From Excoecaria cochinchinensis (taxonomy: Eukaryota > Streptophyta > Magnoliopsida > Malpighiales > Euphorbiaceae), in assembly GCA_947683425.1 (NCBI GenBank), contig CANTUQ010000031.1:2429001-2493000 (forward strand): a stretch of 64,000 bases of DNA, given 5' to 3'. Position numbers and translations under genes: made by a program. Position 1 is the first letter of the stretch; the number at the start of each line of letters is the position of its first letter. Positions 1-12,398 of the stretch are shown here, in pieces. Below the pieces are notes generated by a model. It ran no database searches, was not told where the DNA came from, and saw only the letters and a program-made list of their open reading frames with translations.

Positions 1-955
1 TTACCCAAAGAAACAACAAAGCCAAATTCAAAAGAAAAGACCGTAGAACACCTAAACCTTAAGTGAAGTAGAAAACCTCAAGATATACAGCAAAAGGCCT
101 CAAAGAAAATGAAGCAACACTGGCAAATAGAGCCTCAAGAAAACGGAAATAGTGCCGATCCAAGCCAAAGAAGAGACCTCCAAAAGGAACCAGATACCAG
201 AACACCGGAATCTAATCAGAAACAATAAAGCAACTTTGAAAAAGCCCATCGAAAAGAAATTTGGCCATGAACGCACCTCTACGCATCAAATCAGTAAACA
301 CAACATAATCAACAGAAGACTAAAAATCCTTAGATCAATATCGAACAGCCACAAAAGCACCAGAATGGAACCAGAAATTGGGAGGCAATGTCAAAAAAGA
401 CCGGAAAAAAAAAAAGCCTACTAACTAGCAATGACAAAATGGAGAATGTTTTCAGATCATTATATTCGAAGGAATAAAGAGAATTCTATATAAGTATAGA
501 GGAATCTAATTAGGGAAACTAACTACCAATTAGCCTACTAACTAGCTGCCTATAATTATTCTTGAATATACAAGGAAAGTAAACCTACGTCTCATACACA
601 ATTTACAATAGATTTTGTAACAAATCGTAATTCCATTTTGACAACAAACATTAAAACTCTTGCAAATGCAAATAAAGGAAGTTAGCAACTACAAAGGTGA
701 CATGACTGCGTAAACTTGAATCCACAAAACTCCAAGAAAACATGTCTTGCTCAAGATCCATACATCCTAAACATACCATGAGCTTCACTCACATGTAATA
801 CTATCACAAAACATGTGAGAATTTAAATGAAAGATAAGGACAAATCAACGCCACCAAGCTGTGAAGAGTAAGGATGAAAATCACACAAACAATTAAAAGT
901 ACATCATATTCAAATGATTTTGGAATATTGATAAGAGAGGAACAGAAGAAAGTAC
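1..955 (-). other. MBD9-like intron 7 (partial)
   Basis: Downstream of the last visible exon (donor GTACTT at 955-950) no stretch encodes the expected post-bromodomain residues or second PHD finger, so this is read as intron continuing past the window edge. A plus-strand 90-residue open frame at 152-424 is rich in Lys/Asn/Arg and resembles no family I recognise. On the minus strand the same stretch is T-rich with a T11 run, possibly an old retroposon tail. Confidence 0.6.
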
Positions 956-3900
956 CTCTTTTTCATATAGAGATTCAAAATTATGTGCTAGTGTTTCCGC
1001 CAATTCAACCATGACAGGCTGGTCTCTAAATGCAATCCGTACATTGTTCCACAACTGCCAGGTAAAAGTAACATTTAGCACATCTTACAAGATGAGTATC
1101 AGAGACATAATGCTAAACGTGCAACGATGAATTACAATTGACCAAACATGAAAGATATCCAATAACTGAACTTGGCATATGCACGAGGCAAATTCAAAAA
1201 AGGCAAAAGCTGATTTTACGATAAAGAGAGATTGCACCATGATGTCTCAAAATTCCTTAAGAATGGGAAATGAACACTAGAGGCAGTTTCTACATATGAG
1301 AAACATCAAACTTATGTCAAGAAATTCCAAAGATACCATGATTACAAATAATAAGACGGCTTGGATCTCAACTAATTGAAACTTTTCAAAATTATTACCA
1401 AATAAAACTTTTGGTCCAAATAATAAAGGAAAGTAACTATTTATATAATTGATGATCTACTAACAGAACCTCAGCATCTAATAAATGTTACAGTAAGGTT
1501 ACTACCACACCCAAGATGCTCATTTGATGTATAGCACACTGCAAGGAACATCAAAATAGTCACCATGATAGAAACAAAGAATCCATGTTACTGGAGTAAT
1601 TCATGACTATTATAATCTATCAATTACACATCAAACTCTTTTGGAGGCAATGAGAAATCAGATATCCCTCTATAACATTAGTAAAAAAAAATTGACTTAT
1701 ACTAAAAGATTCTATTCCAGAAGATAAGCAGATTTTTACTGTAGCATAATCACACTATAATATCATTTCATAGTTCATATATCTATTGACTATAACACCA
1801 TTTCTGCTATGTATCAGAAGAACACTTGCATCGTTTGAAAAGGAAAAGTAAAATATACCAAACTAAATCAAACAAACCTCTCGAATATCCTCAAGAAAAG
1901 ATGCATGTGATCCACCATAGGCCCCAACTGCCAATCTCAAATCAATGGTCCTCAAATCTAGAGGACGAGAAACCATGGCTGGAGATCCAAGAAGCCCCTC
2001 ATCGTCATGGTCACAAGAAGTTACTAGATTTTGTCCCAGCAAGGTGCAGAAGAATTTTGCATCAGCAGCAGCAGCTGCTTGCCGCAGTACAATACGGCAT
2101 TGTTTCATTACAATGTCAGATATAGGTAGAGTAATCTTCCTTTTATTTCTTTTCTCGCATTTATGAGGCAACCCTTCAGTGAATACATCTGCTAACACTG
2201 ACAATACAGCTTTCTGTGTTCAATCAACAATCAGGATCCAATTCAGAATCATGCTTAGAAATGAATGGCACTTAAAAATTAAAACTAAAATAAAAATAAA
2301 AATAAAACTAAAAAGCTCGAAGAAAGATCTTTCATAAATTTAGTTTGAAAAAAAAATTAATACAGGGGAAACAACAAAGAAAAGTAAATAGCAAGAAAAT
2401 CCAAAAAAAGTTTACAACTTTCACCATAGCACATAAACTTTAATCCCATACTAAATGGATTCACCATATGAGTTCTCTCTTTCCAAATCCCTCTATTTGC
2501 AGTTAATTCGGCATTGATATCAAGTAATTGTAGATCTTTAGACTACTTCTCTCCACATAATCCTACGCCTCCCTCTGCCCTTATTCCTTCCTTCTACTAC
2601 TAAACTCACACATTTTCAAACCGGGCCAACTAGGGGTCTACATAAGACATATCCAAACCATTTGAATGTCCTTCTCTTATTTTGTCCCCAATATGTGCTA
2701 CATGCACCTTCTACCAGATGTATTCATTTCCTATCTTTTCCAACTTCAAACTATACTAATAGCTAAACTAGTAGCTAGGAACCCCCTTGAAAATACAAAT
2801 TCATCATGCTGTAGCGAATCTGAAGTTTCAACCACAATAGCTTTGAAGCTGATATCCCTCTATAACATTAGTAAATAAAAATTAGACATGCAAATGGTAA
2901 TTTAGAAGCATCACGTTAAGGTGGCCCCTAGAAGTTTCAACCACAATAGCTTTGAATGTAGTGAAGCGATCTGCAATAACATAAATGGCCCCTAGAAGTT
3001 CCAGCAAAATCCATTGGAGACTTTTGTGAGAAGTGTGAACACTGAGTTTCATTCTTAATGTGAAGATTTGAACTCTTATTCAAGAATTCTTGATGATCAA
3101 TAATTTTGGAACTTATAATTGAGTAACAATATAACATGCTAGGGAAGTGCACACCATCCTAAAAGATTGAGTTTTCACATTACACGTTTGGTTAAAGATT
3201 GAAGTTCCACAATGCTTCAGAAAAAGAAAAGTGTATATTACAGTAAAAACATTTTAAAATTCCTAATATAAATATAACATGAGACTTCTGCTTAAATGTG
3301 GCCAGTAAATTATTTGTAATAAGCTTTGGCTCTCAAAAGCTAACCAACACTCCCATAAATATTTGTTCCCTAGTGCTCCTAAATTTCATGATATGTAGAA
3401 GACATTTTTTTAAGGAGATGAACCATACATTTTCTTTACGTGTTATAATTTTTGGCCCTGCCAGCAATTTCCAAATTTCTCTACTAGTATTGAAAGCTTT
3501 TCACCACATGAATGCAGTAGTCCTAACCTGTCCTTCCATGACAAAGTTTCCAAGTAAAACTTGCAGATATCTATATGCACTAGCTAGTACTTTCTAAATT
3601 TCGAACAGCAGACATTTTATGGAAAAATTTTAATTTCTGCAAGGAAATCAGCAGCATGTCAACCAATATTGGAGAATAATGCTTTTAAAATTACCTGCAA
3701 GTATGATGAAAAGCACCTATAGGCAAATAACCTTTTCATGCAAAATTTAGCTTTCACATCATAATGTTAGTTATGAAGTTGAACATTTGCCACTTGAAGA
3801 CTGTATCAATATTGTCAGCATTTGTAACATAAGTATTGAGTTTCTCTAAGAATAAAAAGTAAATTGCTATAAAATCAAGCTTCCACCACAAAATATTGGT

Positions 3901-6900
3901 TTTTTCAAAACGAAATTCATTTTTGTTTGCAACTTTTGTTTTGGAAATCTTTTCAGATTCTATTTCTATTTATCCTGTTTGGAAAAAAGAGAGAGAGAGA
4001 GAGAGAAAGAGAGGGAAGAACCTAATGATCCACTGCAAAACTTTATTCAATTCAATATCTCAGTTTGAACCAATATTATATTGACTACATAAATGCTCAA
4101 AAAAATTTCACAAGAACTAAAGATTCCTACTCGGGTGCGAGCAGTCTCCACTTAAACTGTAGCAAAGTTTTGTATTTATAATTTCCAGAATGTTTTTGGC
4201 ACTGCTTCTAAAAATGATATTTGGCATATTTTAGCTTTTGATGGTTCTAATAAAATGCAAAAATTCACACAGCTCAGGCATCTCTTGCACGATTTTAAAT
4301 GTTTTCAGCACAGGTTGTTCAAATCATTTGGCATATTTTAGCTTTTACTGGTTCTAATACAAAAAGCCAAGGCATCTACTGAACTATGTTAACTAGTGAT
4401 ATTACATTGAATTTGCAAAATCTATTTAGCAAACCTTGCTGCACTTGATGCATCAAAGCTATTAAAATTTTGGGATAGCAATTATATAGGTAAAGGCTGC
4501 TATTTGAATTTGAATGATAACATTGTCCAGTTTTTATACTACAATATTGAATCTTTCTGCACATATCAACTCTTTTAGAACTTTCAATAAATGCCTTGTG
4601 CAGGAAAAGAAGTTGAAACATTATTTTCCCCTAGAAGTTTGCTTGAGCATAGAATTTTAGTAAATTGTATTTAGCTACATTCAAGCTTCTAGCTCATAGT
4701 AAAACCAATATTATTATTATCTGTTTCACATGTAAATATCAATCTACCATCAATGTTTTGCTTCTACAACTTTGGTCCCAGAACAGGAGTTTTTGGGAAC
4801 TTATTTAAATATATTCATATACCTCTCTACTCAAATACTTTCCAACCACTGCTGTAGTGCCAAGAATTTTCTAACAAGGCAAAATAATATGCTTCAACTT
4901 GGTTGACAGTTTAGAATAAAAGTTATTGAAATACACATCAAAGGTCTTCTTTTTACCAGCTGATATTACCACTTGAAAAACAGAGACTAATAAGCATGTA
5001 CTAAGAAACAACCACAAATTGTATAGAGGAAACTCTAAAACAAAATTATGAAATCAAATGCTTGCTCAATTAAAATGATGTCATTAACAAAAACAGGTTT
5101 CTGTTTTTATCACCTTTGTAGGACCTGAAGCGTTACCCTTGTAGACTCCCTTACTGATTGAATGTTCCAATCTTTTCTTTGCCCATTCTGGAGGGTCCTT
5201 CTCCAATGCCTCATAAACACACTTTCTGATTCGTGTTCCCACATTGGTTGGTAGCCTTCTAACAGGTTCCAGCAATAGCGCCCACTCTGGGATGTTCCCA
5301 TCATTCACACTATTCTTTTCACTAGAACCATTTGCATCAGTCACTTCCTCCTCAAAGATAAGAATATCCTTTCCTGTGCTCAAGTAACCATATATCTGCT
5401 TCGTTGCCTCTGCAAGAAACTGAATCAAGGATACAATGTTAATCAAAATTTCCATGATTTCTTGAAGCTTGCCATAACCTTTTGCTGCAATAGAAGCAAA
5501 TAAAAAACACATATAAAGTCATGCACATTCACATGCATGCAAGGAACAGCACAGCCATGCATTGTCAGAGACCTGTATCTGCTGCCAAATTGAATGATAA
5601 CTACAGAATAATTTAAAATGGTCCAGATGATGAAGGTAGGGAATTAATCATAGAAAGGAAGCACTATTAAAATGAATGATAATACAAAACTTATAAGGGT
5701 TTGAGCAAAAAAACATAATACATGAGCCAAACTTACTAGTGCATCTGCCTCCATGCCTGCAACTCCAGCAAGTGAGCCACAAACTACCCCACCATCACCT
5801 CGTAAGCAGCGGAACACTTTGACACTTTCACGAGCAGCACTCTCAGCAGAGTCAAGGTTACCATCCATGGATAAGACAGCCAAAATATATCTCCGGGCTA
5901 ATTCTGGCCAAGTAAGTCCATTAATAGGGAGAGTTGTAAGTTTATTTCGTTTCAATGGATTCAAGCTATCAGCATCTTTCCTCCTTCCCCTTCTTGATTT
6001 TGATTCTCCAGCATCAAAATTCGGATCTACAATTGCAGCAACCTTTGACTGCAGCTCACCTATCAATACAGATAGAAGTGAACTGTGTACCTTTGTCAGG
6101 GCTACACCAGCGCATCCGCTATAAATAGCCGAAATCCTATCCTGGTTGGAATCATTCATGGTTTCTTTTTCCAAGTGCATCAACAAATTTGAATTATCCC
6201 CATGATTGCACTCACATGACTCTTGGTATGAACATGATACTGGTCCATTAGTACCATTGATTTTATCTAAATCTAACAATTGACTTTCATGGACCTTCTT
6301 CCCATGGTGATTATCTGGAAAATTTGCGCCACCAAACCATGGGTTGATTAGTTCATCTTCGAGATTCTCTAACAGCAAGGGCTCCTTCAGACCCAATAAT
6401 TCATGGAATCGGAACAATAACTCCCACACCTGCACAGCCAGACCCGAAAAGTATGAAGAGACATAACCCTAGCAACTAAATTTTGTATCTGTAGAGCATT
6501 AATGGATCTTTCAAATTCAATACAGCATAGTAATTAGTATACAAGTACCTGATATAAGTCACCAACAAGAACAGGAGGACACTTGGAGCACAGCAGCCTC
6601 CCTGGCGGAGGATAATGTTTATCTGTCTCACAGTTATCTTCTCCCAGCCTGGCCCTTTTGGATTTTTGACATTTATCATCCAACTCTGCTCGATTTTTCC
6701 TTTTAGCAATCAATTGTCCATTTCCAACTGTTATAGATATAGAACAATTGCTTCTGTTAATCAAACGTTCATACTTTGAGCAGGAATCAACACCAGGAAG
6801 CTGTTCTATGATCTCTTGCACAAAATGTGTGTCAAACCCAAATCTGTCCTGATCCAGCCATTTTGACAGAGCAGCAGCCAATCTGTCAACCTCACCCTGA

Positions 6901-9900
6901 TAGTCCAATGGAATGTCAACAGAAATAGGGGAACTGCAAAATTTGGCCAATGAATCAAAATTAATCATGGCCCTTTCATCCTTAGTATCCCAAGCTGGCA
7001 ACCCCAGGTCATAGTCCACATGTTTGCAGCATAGCTTAAGGCTACCTTTCTGATTACATATTTCAGAGAATACCTCAATTAATTTCTGACTCACCACTCT
7101 CCATGCTAAACATGATGAACGTTCTTCTGAAGACAACTCCACAATGTCATCTGCCAATCCCAAATCAGAAGATGAAAGGATTCCAGAACTGCTAGGGATG
7201 CAATCTTGCAAGCTCCCTGATACCCAAATGCCACAAGTTTCATTTGAACTAGGTTTAAGACAGGTCAAAATATCATCTTCTGTTGGTGGAGAAGTATCTG
7301 CAAGAATTGTCTCAACAGTGACATCATTTTCACATTCCATTTCAGAGCAAACTGCATCATCATAGTTCATGGTTTGACCAGCAGACATGCCAGAGTTTTT
7401 CCCATAGATAACAGTTGAGACATCAGGAATAGGCAATGCTGAGCATGAGAACCTCCTGACCTTAAAGACAGGTCCATTATCACCACCATCCAACACTTCA
7501 CATACAAAAAGAGACCCAGTAACTTTATCATGCCAGCATGATTTATAACCTACAGGCCAAATCAGATGACAATCATGATATGATGGTCTTACATCAATTT
7601 TTCCCAATGAAATAACAAAGAAATCTTCAAACTGAACAGGAAACCCATCCTGAAAAAAAAGAACATAGTAATATGCACAAGAATCAGGAAATCAAGGAAC
7701 ATCCAACAACAAAACAAGCACAAGCTAACTTGTCTTGATGTATTATTTAACAGGTAAAAAGAACATTGAACTAAATCAATGAGGGAAAAATATTAATATA
7801 AACAGAAAGGAAGCTTACATCTGATGCTGAAGACTTAGCAATATCATCTTCTTCTGCATCAGCTTCTGTAAATTTATCAAATTTAGTGTCACCTATTTCT
7901 GCAGTTTGACCATTGGGCATGAGCCCCTTCTGACAGCCATCTGCTAAAGCTTGTTTATTTGCAGCAAAACCATTGGCAAGTGAGAAGCTTTTCGCCTTTC
8001 TCTTTTTTGGTAAACGCAACCTTTCTTGAACAGAAGGAGACTCATTATTTTTAGCATCAGCAGCCATTGTACTGGTACTGTGTGGCAACCCAAGATAAGA
8101 AGCAACCTCAGACATCGAACTGAATGTCTTCCCATCTGGAGAGCAGTAAACTGCATATACTTCATAACTACTAGTGCAGTGTTTCAATTCAACATGCCAA
8201 CCTTCATCCAATATACCATTCCTTTCTGATACGAATTCTCGAAGACTGTGCAGAAGAACCTCGTGAGGGTTTTGAGATGGTAATATTATGCTTGTATTAT
8301 TACTACTTCTAAGCCTTCCTACAGGGAAACCTAAATCTATCTCTTCTAAACTTCTATTCACAGTCTGTGCAGGATGCAGTATATCTTCAAAATCCACTCT
8401 AAAAGCATTCATCATAAGCCCAGAACCATTATTAAAGTCAAAAGGTCCAAAATCATTCCCCTCATACAAATGGTTCGAATGAGAGACTAGAGCACCAAAT
8501 GCATTTCTGCAGGAAGAATTATCACCTATGCCGTGTTTCCTAGATGGAAGCACATCCAATAAATAAATAGCAGATGCACATCAATAAAAAAATGTACACA
8601 TGGAAAAGAAAATAAAAAGTTTCAAAAGAAAAAGCAGGGGCAGCAACAAAATAAGCAAGAAATGTTACATCGATCCTATAAACATTAATCAAGTAAATGT
8701 TTCTTAGGTCACTAAAAACATTAATTAAAAAAATAAAAACCATTTAAAACTAAATAATAGGGGCAATGATATCAGTATCATCTATGATGTAAATAGCTTT
8801 CTTAATGATATAGCTTGAAATTGATTTCAGTCCTGCTAGTCATTCTAGAGGCTGATGTCCAATATTATTTTATAAGTTGGAAGATGAATGTTGACAGCCA
8901 CAGAAATAAGGCTCTTTTGCAAGCACACTGGGAAATATTGGGATCTGCCAAGGAATAATACTTGCTTCGCAAAATATTTTTCGGCAAAATCTTTCCAGTA
9001 TGTCATAGGAAAGAAGCAAGTGTCCAGTAACTGAAAGACTTTCAAGCCTTAAAACACAGCATCTTTCCAATAATTGAAAAAGTTTCAAGCCTTAAAACAC
9101 ATCTTTCAAATAGTTGAAAGATTTCAAGCCTTAAAACACATCTTCCCAATATTTGAAAGAGTTTCTCGTGCCTTAAAACACATCATCCTTCGAATAATTG
9201 AAAGAGTTTCTCAGGCCTTAAAACACAGCAATGAGAAAAGCTGTGATCTATGGTTTAAACTATTATTGCAACTTTTAAACGCCATACAGAAAATTGTACA
9301 TGGATATTTCATTAGCTGTCATCTGATACATGAGCCCTTGAAAGTATCTATTATAAGAGAGGAACTAAAGCACGAGGAATCTTAGAACTAAATCAAATCA
9401 ATGATTCTTCTTAAAAGAATCCCTATGAATTAGTAGTCTTTCCTATTTAGGACACTTTTCTATTTTTTTACTTTCATAGTTTAAACATTAACCTCCATAT
9501 AAGAGGTTATTTTCTATCAATAAAATAAGCATAAAATTATTCACAAACCTAAGAGATTGGAGTGCTCTCTAACGTGGCCCAAGGTATCAACTCCCTTAGA
9601 CGAGTTGAATAGTATTGCAAAATAGGTTGCTCAAGAAAAAATAATTAGGGAATCAATCCCTCATTCAAACGTGATTTCATTGTGCGTCGTCTGGTGACTT
9701 GGATCCTTATTTAGGGACCATAACAACTTGGTATGAAAGCCAAACACCATGGGCAATCAAAGTATACATGAGGAACTGAAGGCTAGACTCCAAGCAACCA
9801 TCTCTGAATCCGAAGCCTAAGATGGAAGCTAGGCTGCACCAACTGACAGAAAAAATGGAGGCTCTTCTTAAGCTTATTCCATAACCATTATTGAGGCTTT

Positions 9901-10992
9901 ATAGTCTATAACATGTTTGCTTTTATGGTATTCATATACTTCCATTTGACATTGACTTTCATTACATATAGCTGCTTACCTTCTTTTTTTCCTAGTCTAG
10001 TAGCTTTTATTTGTTCCATTCAACTTCATTTGAAGCTAGGAGTTCAATCAAGCTAACTAAATTTCAAACGAAAATAAAAAGTAAGCTGAGCAAATTTAGC
10101 TGCACATCTTTAGTATATACAGTAAAATTAGGCATTCTTCCATGACAATGCAATCCTCTATTGAGAATTATGTAAATGCATCAAAACCATTTTAAAAAAA
10201 AATCTTAAGGTAGCATGCTGATTCTCTTTTATATGTTCTGCATCATACTAACAAGTAAAGAACTCCAGCAAACTCAATCCAACAAACTACAGATAACCAA
10301 TTTGCAGAAACGTTAGGAAGCAAAATGATTAGTGTCACAGTGATTAAACAGATAAGCACGAATTAAAAAATAAAAAGGGGGAAAAGAAAAACCAAAGCCA
10401 TAACTAATTCAACTACATCAATGAAATTTTACAAAAAAAAATCATTCTTTAATGTTACAATTACATCCAAATAGAAGTACCTCAAGTTAACGCGCTCCTC
10501 AGAGCTCTCCCCATCGGGGTCGCAGTCGCTTGGAGGTGAAGCGTTGATATCCAAAATCAGCTTACTCTTGACACCTAAAGGCCACCGTTTACTCTTAACA
10601 CCACCGCTAAAACACTCTGCACATATCCAATCCACCAAGTTCACCATTTGCCTTACATGCATTCCCGCGCAAGTAAGATGAAACCCTCGCTCGCACCCAT
10701 CGCACACGACCACACGCCCATCCACCTCCGGCTCCCCGCAAGCTCCGCATGTAGGAAGCTTCTCCTCCTCCGGCAATCCGGCAGCGATTCCTGATGCCGG
10801 GTCCTGATTTTCATGGAAGGAACGAACAACATCGAAGGAATCAAGCTCGAGCGGGTCAGGCTCGAGTTGTTCGGGTTCGAACTCCGGTTTGGGTAGGGAG
10901 GCGCAAGGAGGAGAAGATGAGGAAGGGATCTCATTGAGATCGATGCCGAGAGGAGAGCGAGTGTTTATCTCGCTTGAATCAGTGAGTTCCAT
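956..10992 (-). CDS. MBD9: MBD9-like chromatin protein (PHD-MBD-FYRN-DDT-bromodomain), 5' part, 3' end outside window
   Basis: Exons (minus strand): 10992-10481, 8539-7819, 7649-6549, 6429-5737, 5419-5114, 2213-1878, 1054-956. All have GT donors and AG acceptors, and phases join cleanly to about 1256 codons. Seen domains: DLNEIP at residues 18-23; C4HC3 PHD finger at 82-127 (C82, C85, C97, C100, H105, C108, C124, C127); MBD-like block 282-322; basic KKRK near 349; FYRN about 434-475 and possibly FYRC further on; conserved WLDQDRFG block; DDT domain spanning the exon 3/4 joint (about 766-815); LTWPELARRY block about 950; bromodomain about 1142-1256. This order is that of plant MBD9 (about 2,200 residues in Arabidopsis), a nuclear protein linked to SWR1/H2A.Z deposition and flowering control through FLC. 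The start is the first ATG before DLNEIP. The second PHD finger and C-terminus must lie beyond position 1. Function is inferred from the family. Confidence 0.93.
1055..1877 (-). other. MBD9-like intron 6
   Basis: AT-rich, bounded by donor GTTTGT next to 1878 and acceptor GGCAG next to 1054. It holds a roughly 25-base phrase (near 1659) that recurs near 2848 in intron 5. No gene or intact mobile element is seen. Confidence 0.8.
2510..2765 (-). pseudogene. RTE-clade LINE ORF2 C-terminal fragment
   Basis: On the minus strand the conceptual translation gives a DKIRE...WFGYV..RP arrangement followed by GRGRRRIMWREVV. This matches the distinctive C-terminal tail of plant RTE-type LINE ORF2 proteins (DKMRE..RWFGHVQRRP, then GRGRPKRTW). 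Stops and frame changes show it is dead. It lies within intron 5, antisense to nothing and in the same orientation as the host gene. Confidence 0.75.
3988..4013. repeat. (GA)n microsatellite
   Basis: A run of GA dinucleotides with one A interruption inside MBD9-like intron 5. Confidence 0.9.
9022..9231. repeat. Minisatellite, about 40 bp unit, 5 copies
   Basis: The phrase TTTCAAGCCTTAAAACACA followed by a variable CATCTTTCCAATAATTGAAAG recurs five times with spacings of roughly 39-46 bases. Later copies replace CAAG by CTCGTG or CTCAGG, so the array is diverged. Confidence 0.85.
9360..9890 (+). mobile_element. Degraded LTR retrotransposon end with PBS and gag start
   Basis: LTR-like features are seen in order: a TATA-like CCATATAAGAGG (about 9494), a polyadenylation-like TCAATAAAATAAGC (about 9518) and an LTR end CATAACA at 9725. 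Then comes TTGGTATGAAAGC (9728-9740), two changes from the initiator-Met tRNA primer site TGGTATCAGAGC. An ATG at 9749 opens a short gag-like frame (MGNQSIHEELKARLQ) that soon hits a stop. The rest of the element is absent. The left LTR boundary is not resolved. Confidence 0.6.
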
Positions 10993-11580
10993 TATCCAAC
11001 ATGCAATAACAAGAACATTGTCGCCGGCTTTTGGTTTTTGAGTTTGATAGATAGATCAAAGGGGTTTTTTTTAATGGAAATAGATCAGAAGGATTTTTTT
11101 TTTTTTTAATCCTGTTCACGTCTCGGTTTAGAGGGAGAGGGGACAGGTATTTTTTTTTTTTTAAACCGAAAAGAAAAGGTGAGAGTTCAGTCAAGTAGAC
11201 ATTGGGGAAAATTATTTTTGGAGTATGGAAGAGGTTTTTAATTTTCGGGAGTTAGACACGCTCGCCTTCTTGAGCCCACACGCGAGCAGAGTGACGTTCC
11301 GCGACTGAATTTTACGGACGGTTAACGTTGGGTAAAAACTATTTTTAAGGTAGTAAATTTTTAAAATTTTTTATATTGTATCTTTTTATTAAAAAAAAAA
11401 AATTTTTAGGTTTCTATACTTTTTTATAAGTAATATGGATTCCATCGTTTATAGAATTAATGTGCATACATTTCAATTATGTTAAAAAAAAAATTTATAA
11501 AGGAGCTCGGTATAAAAAGGGACTTTTTTATTAATAATGTGTTTAAAAAAAATATTTTGAATTTTGGGGTGAGTTAAAAA
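10993..11580 (-). promoter_or_regulatory. 5' flank and likely promoter region of the MBD9-like gene
   Basis: Directly upstream of the start codon. It has T-rich/A-rich tracts and a GC-richer patch at 11250-11330. No convincing TATA box or mapped transcription start can be given. Assignment as promoter rests on position only. Confidence 0.4.
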
Positions 11581-11609
11581 CTATTTGGAGGGGAGGGGTG
11601 TTAGTTCAT

Positions 11610-11762
11610 TTCCGCAACCTTTGGTTGCGAAATTTGTTTCTGTTTTTGACACAAATAATGCGGGGAAAGCTGCATGTGAGTCTGGTTTCGTAGCAATTGC
11701 CTGCGGAATTAGACATCTGATTCCGCAGCAAATCAGTGAGGAATCAGACACTAATTCCTCAC
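11610..11762. repeat. Cluster of three short palindromes
   Basis: Near-perfect inverted repeats occupy 11610-11631 (TTCCGCAACC arm), 11701-11728 (CTGCGGAAT arm) and 11736-11762 (GTGAGGAAT arm), and a further TTGCGGAATCAG lies just after. The shared GCGGAATCAG word in both orientations looks like the subterminal repeats of a CACTA-type DNA transposon, but the element ends are not found. Confidence 0.6.
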
Positions 11763-12398
11763 TACTTTGTTGCGGAATCAGTCAAGTGTATTTCCCGTGA
11801 TGCTGAACATCGAGAACAATTATTGACTCACCGATATATATATGTGTGTGAAGGTAGAAAGTTCATTGTTCATTGTTCGTAAGTTTATTGTCAAAAGAAA
11901 TTTATTCAGAATAAGAGTGTTATTCCGAGAGGAGAGAAAAAATTGTGTTAAAAATTATAGTGTAATCAATGAATTTATATATTATTTATTGACGGTATTA
12001 TCAGTGGTTGGTAAATTTTTCGTATCTGAATATTTATAATTTGATGTATATTATTGTATTAGCATGAATTTAATTTTTTTTATTTAATTCGGTAAATAAA
12101 TTGTAGATATCAATTGAAGAAAAAAGTGATCAAAGGCAAAAGAGAGTGCTCAAATCCCACTCTTCGAAACAAGGTATTAGTTAAATTATACCGTATTTAT
12201 TTATTTTTTATTTTGTAACTTTAATTAAGAAAAAGTAAAAAATAGATATGTTATATTATTGGACAGAAATATTTTAAAATTTTAATGAAATGGAATGAAC
12301 TGAAAAATTTTAATTTTATAAAATAACATGATAAATAAAGAAATACAATTTATTTTATTTATAATATAATATTTATTGTTATTAATTTTATACGATAG

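Larger units (their letters stand above)
2214..5113 (-). other. MBD9-like intron 5 (about 2.9 kb)
   Basis: Long AT-rich intron between the exons carrying the pre-bromodomain block and the bromodomain. It contains an RTE-type LINE scrap (about 2510-2765), a (GA)n tract at 3988-4013 and short duplicated phrases near 2826, 2930 and 2990. The donor reads AAG/GTGATA, weaker than the others. Apart from these nothing codes. Confidence 0.8.
8540..10480 (-). other. MBD9-like intron 1 (about 1.9 kb)
   Basis: Separates the PHD exon from the MBD exon. The donor GTACTT at 10480 and acceptor ATCTAG ending at 8540 restore an Arg codon split AG/G. It carries a five-copy minisatellite (9022-9231) and a decayed LTR element end with primer site and gag start (about 9360-9890). 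The rest (8540-9020 and 9890-10480) is AT-rich without recognisable content. Confidence 0.85.

Noticed and set aside
152..424. 90-residue plus-strand ORF as a host gene
   Set aside because: Lys/Arg/Asn-rich, no family pattern, and it lies antisense in an intron of the MBD9-like gene.
7144..7365. Plus-strand ORFs across the MBD9-like exons (also 5753-6124, 8288-8482, 1826-2166)
   Set aside because: They are antisense shadows of exons whose minus-strand reading shows clear domains and splice sites.
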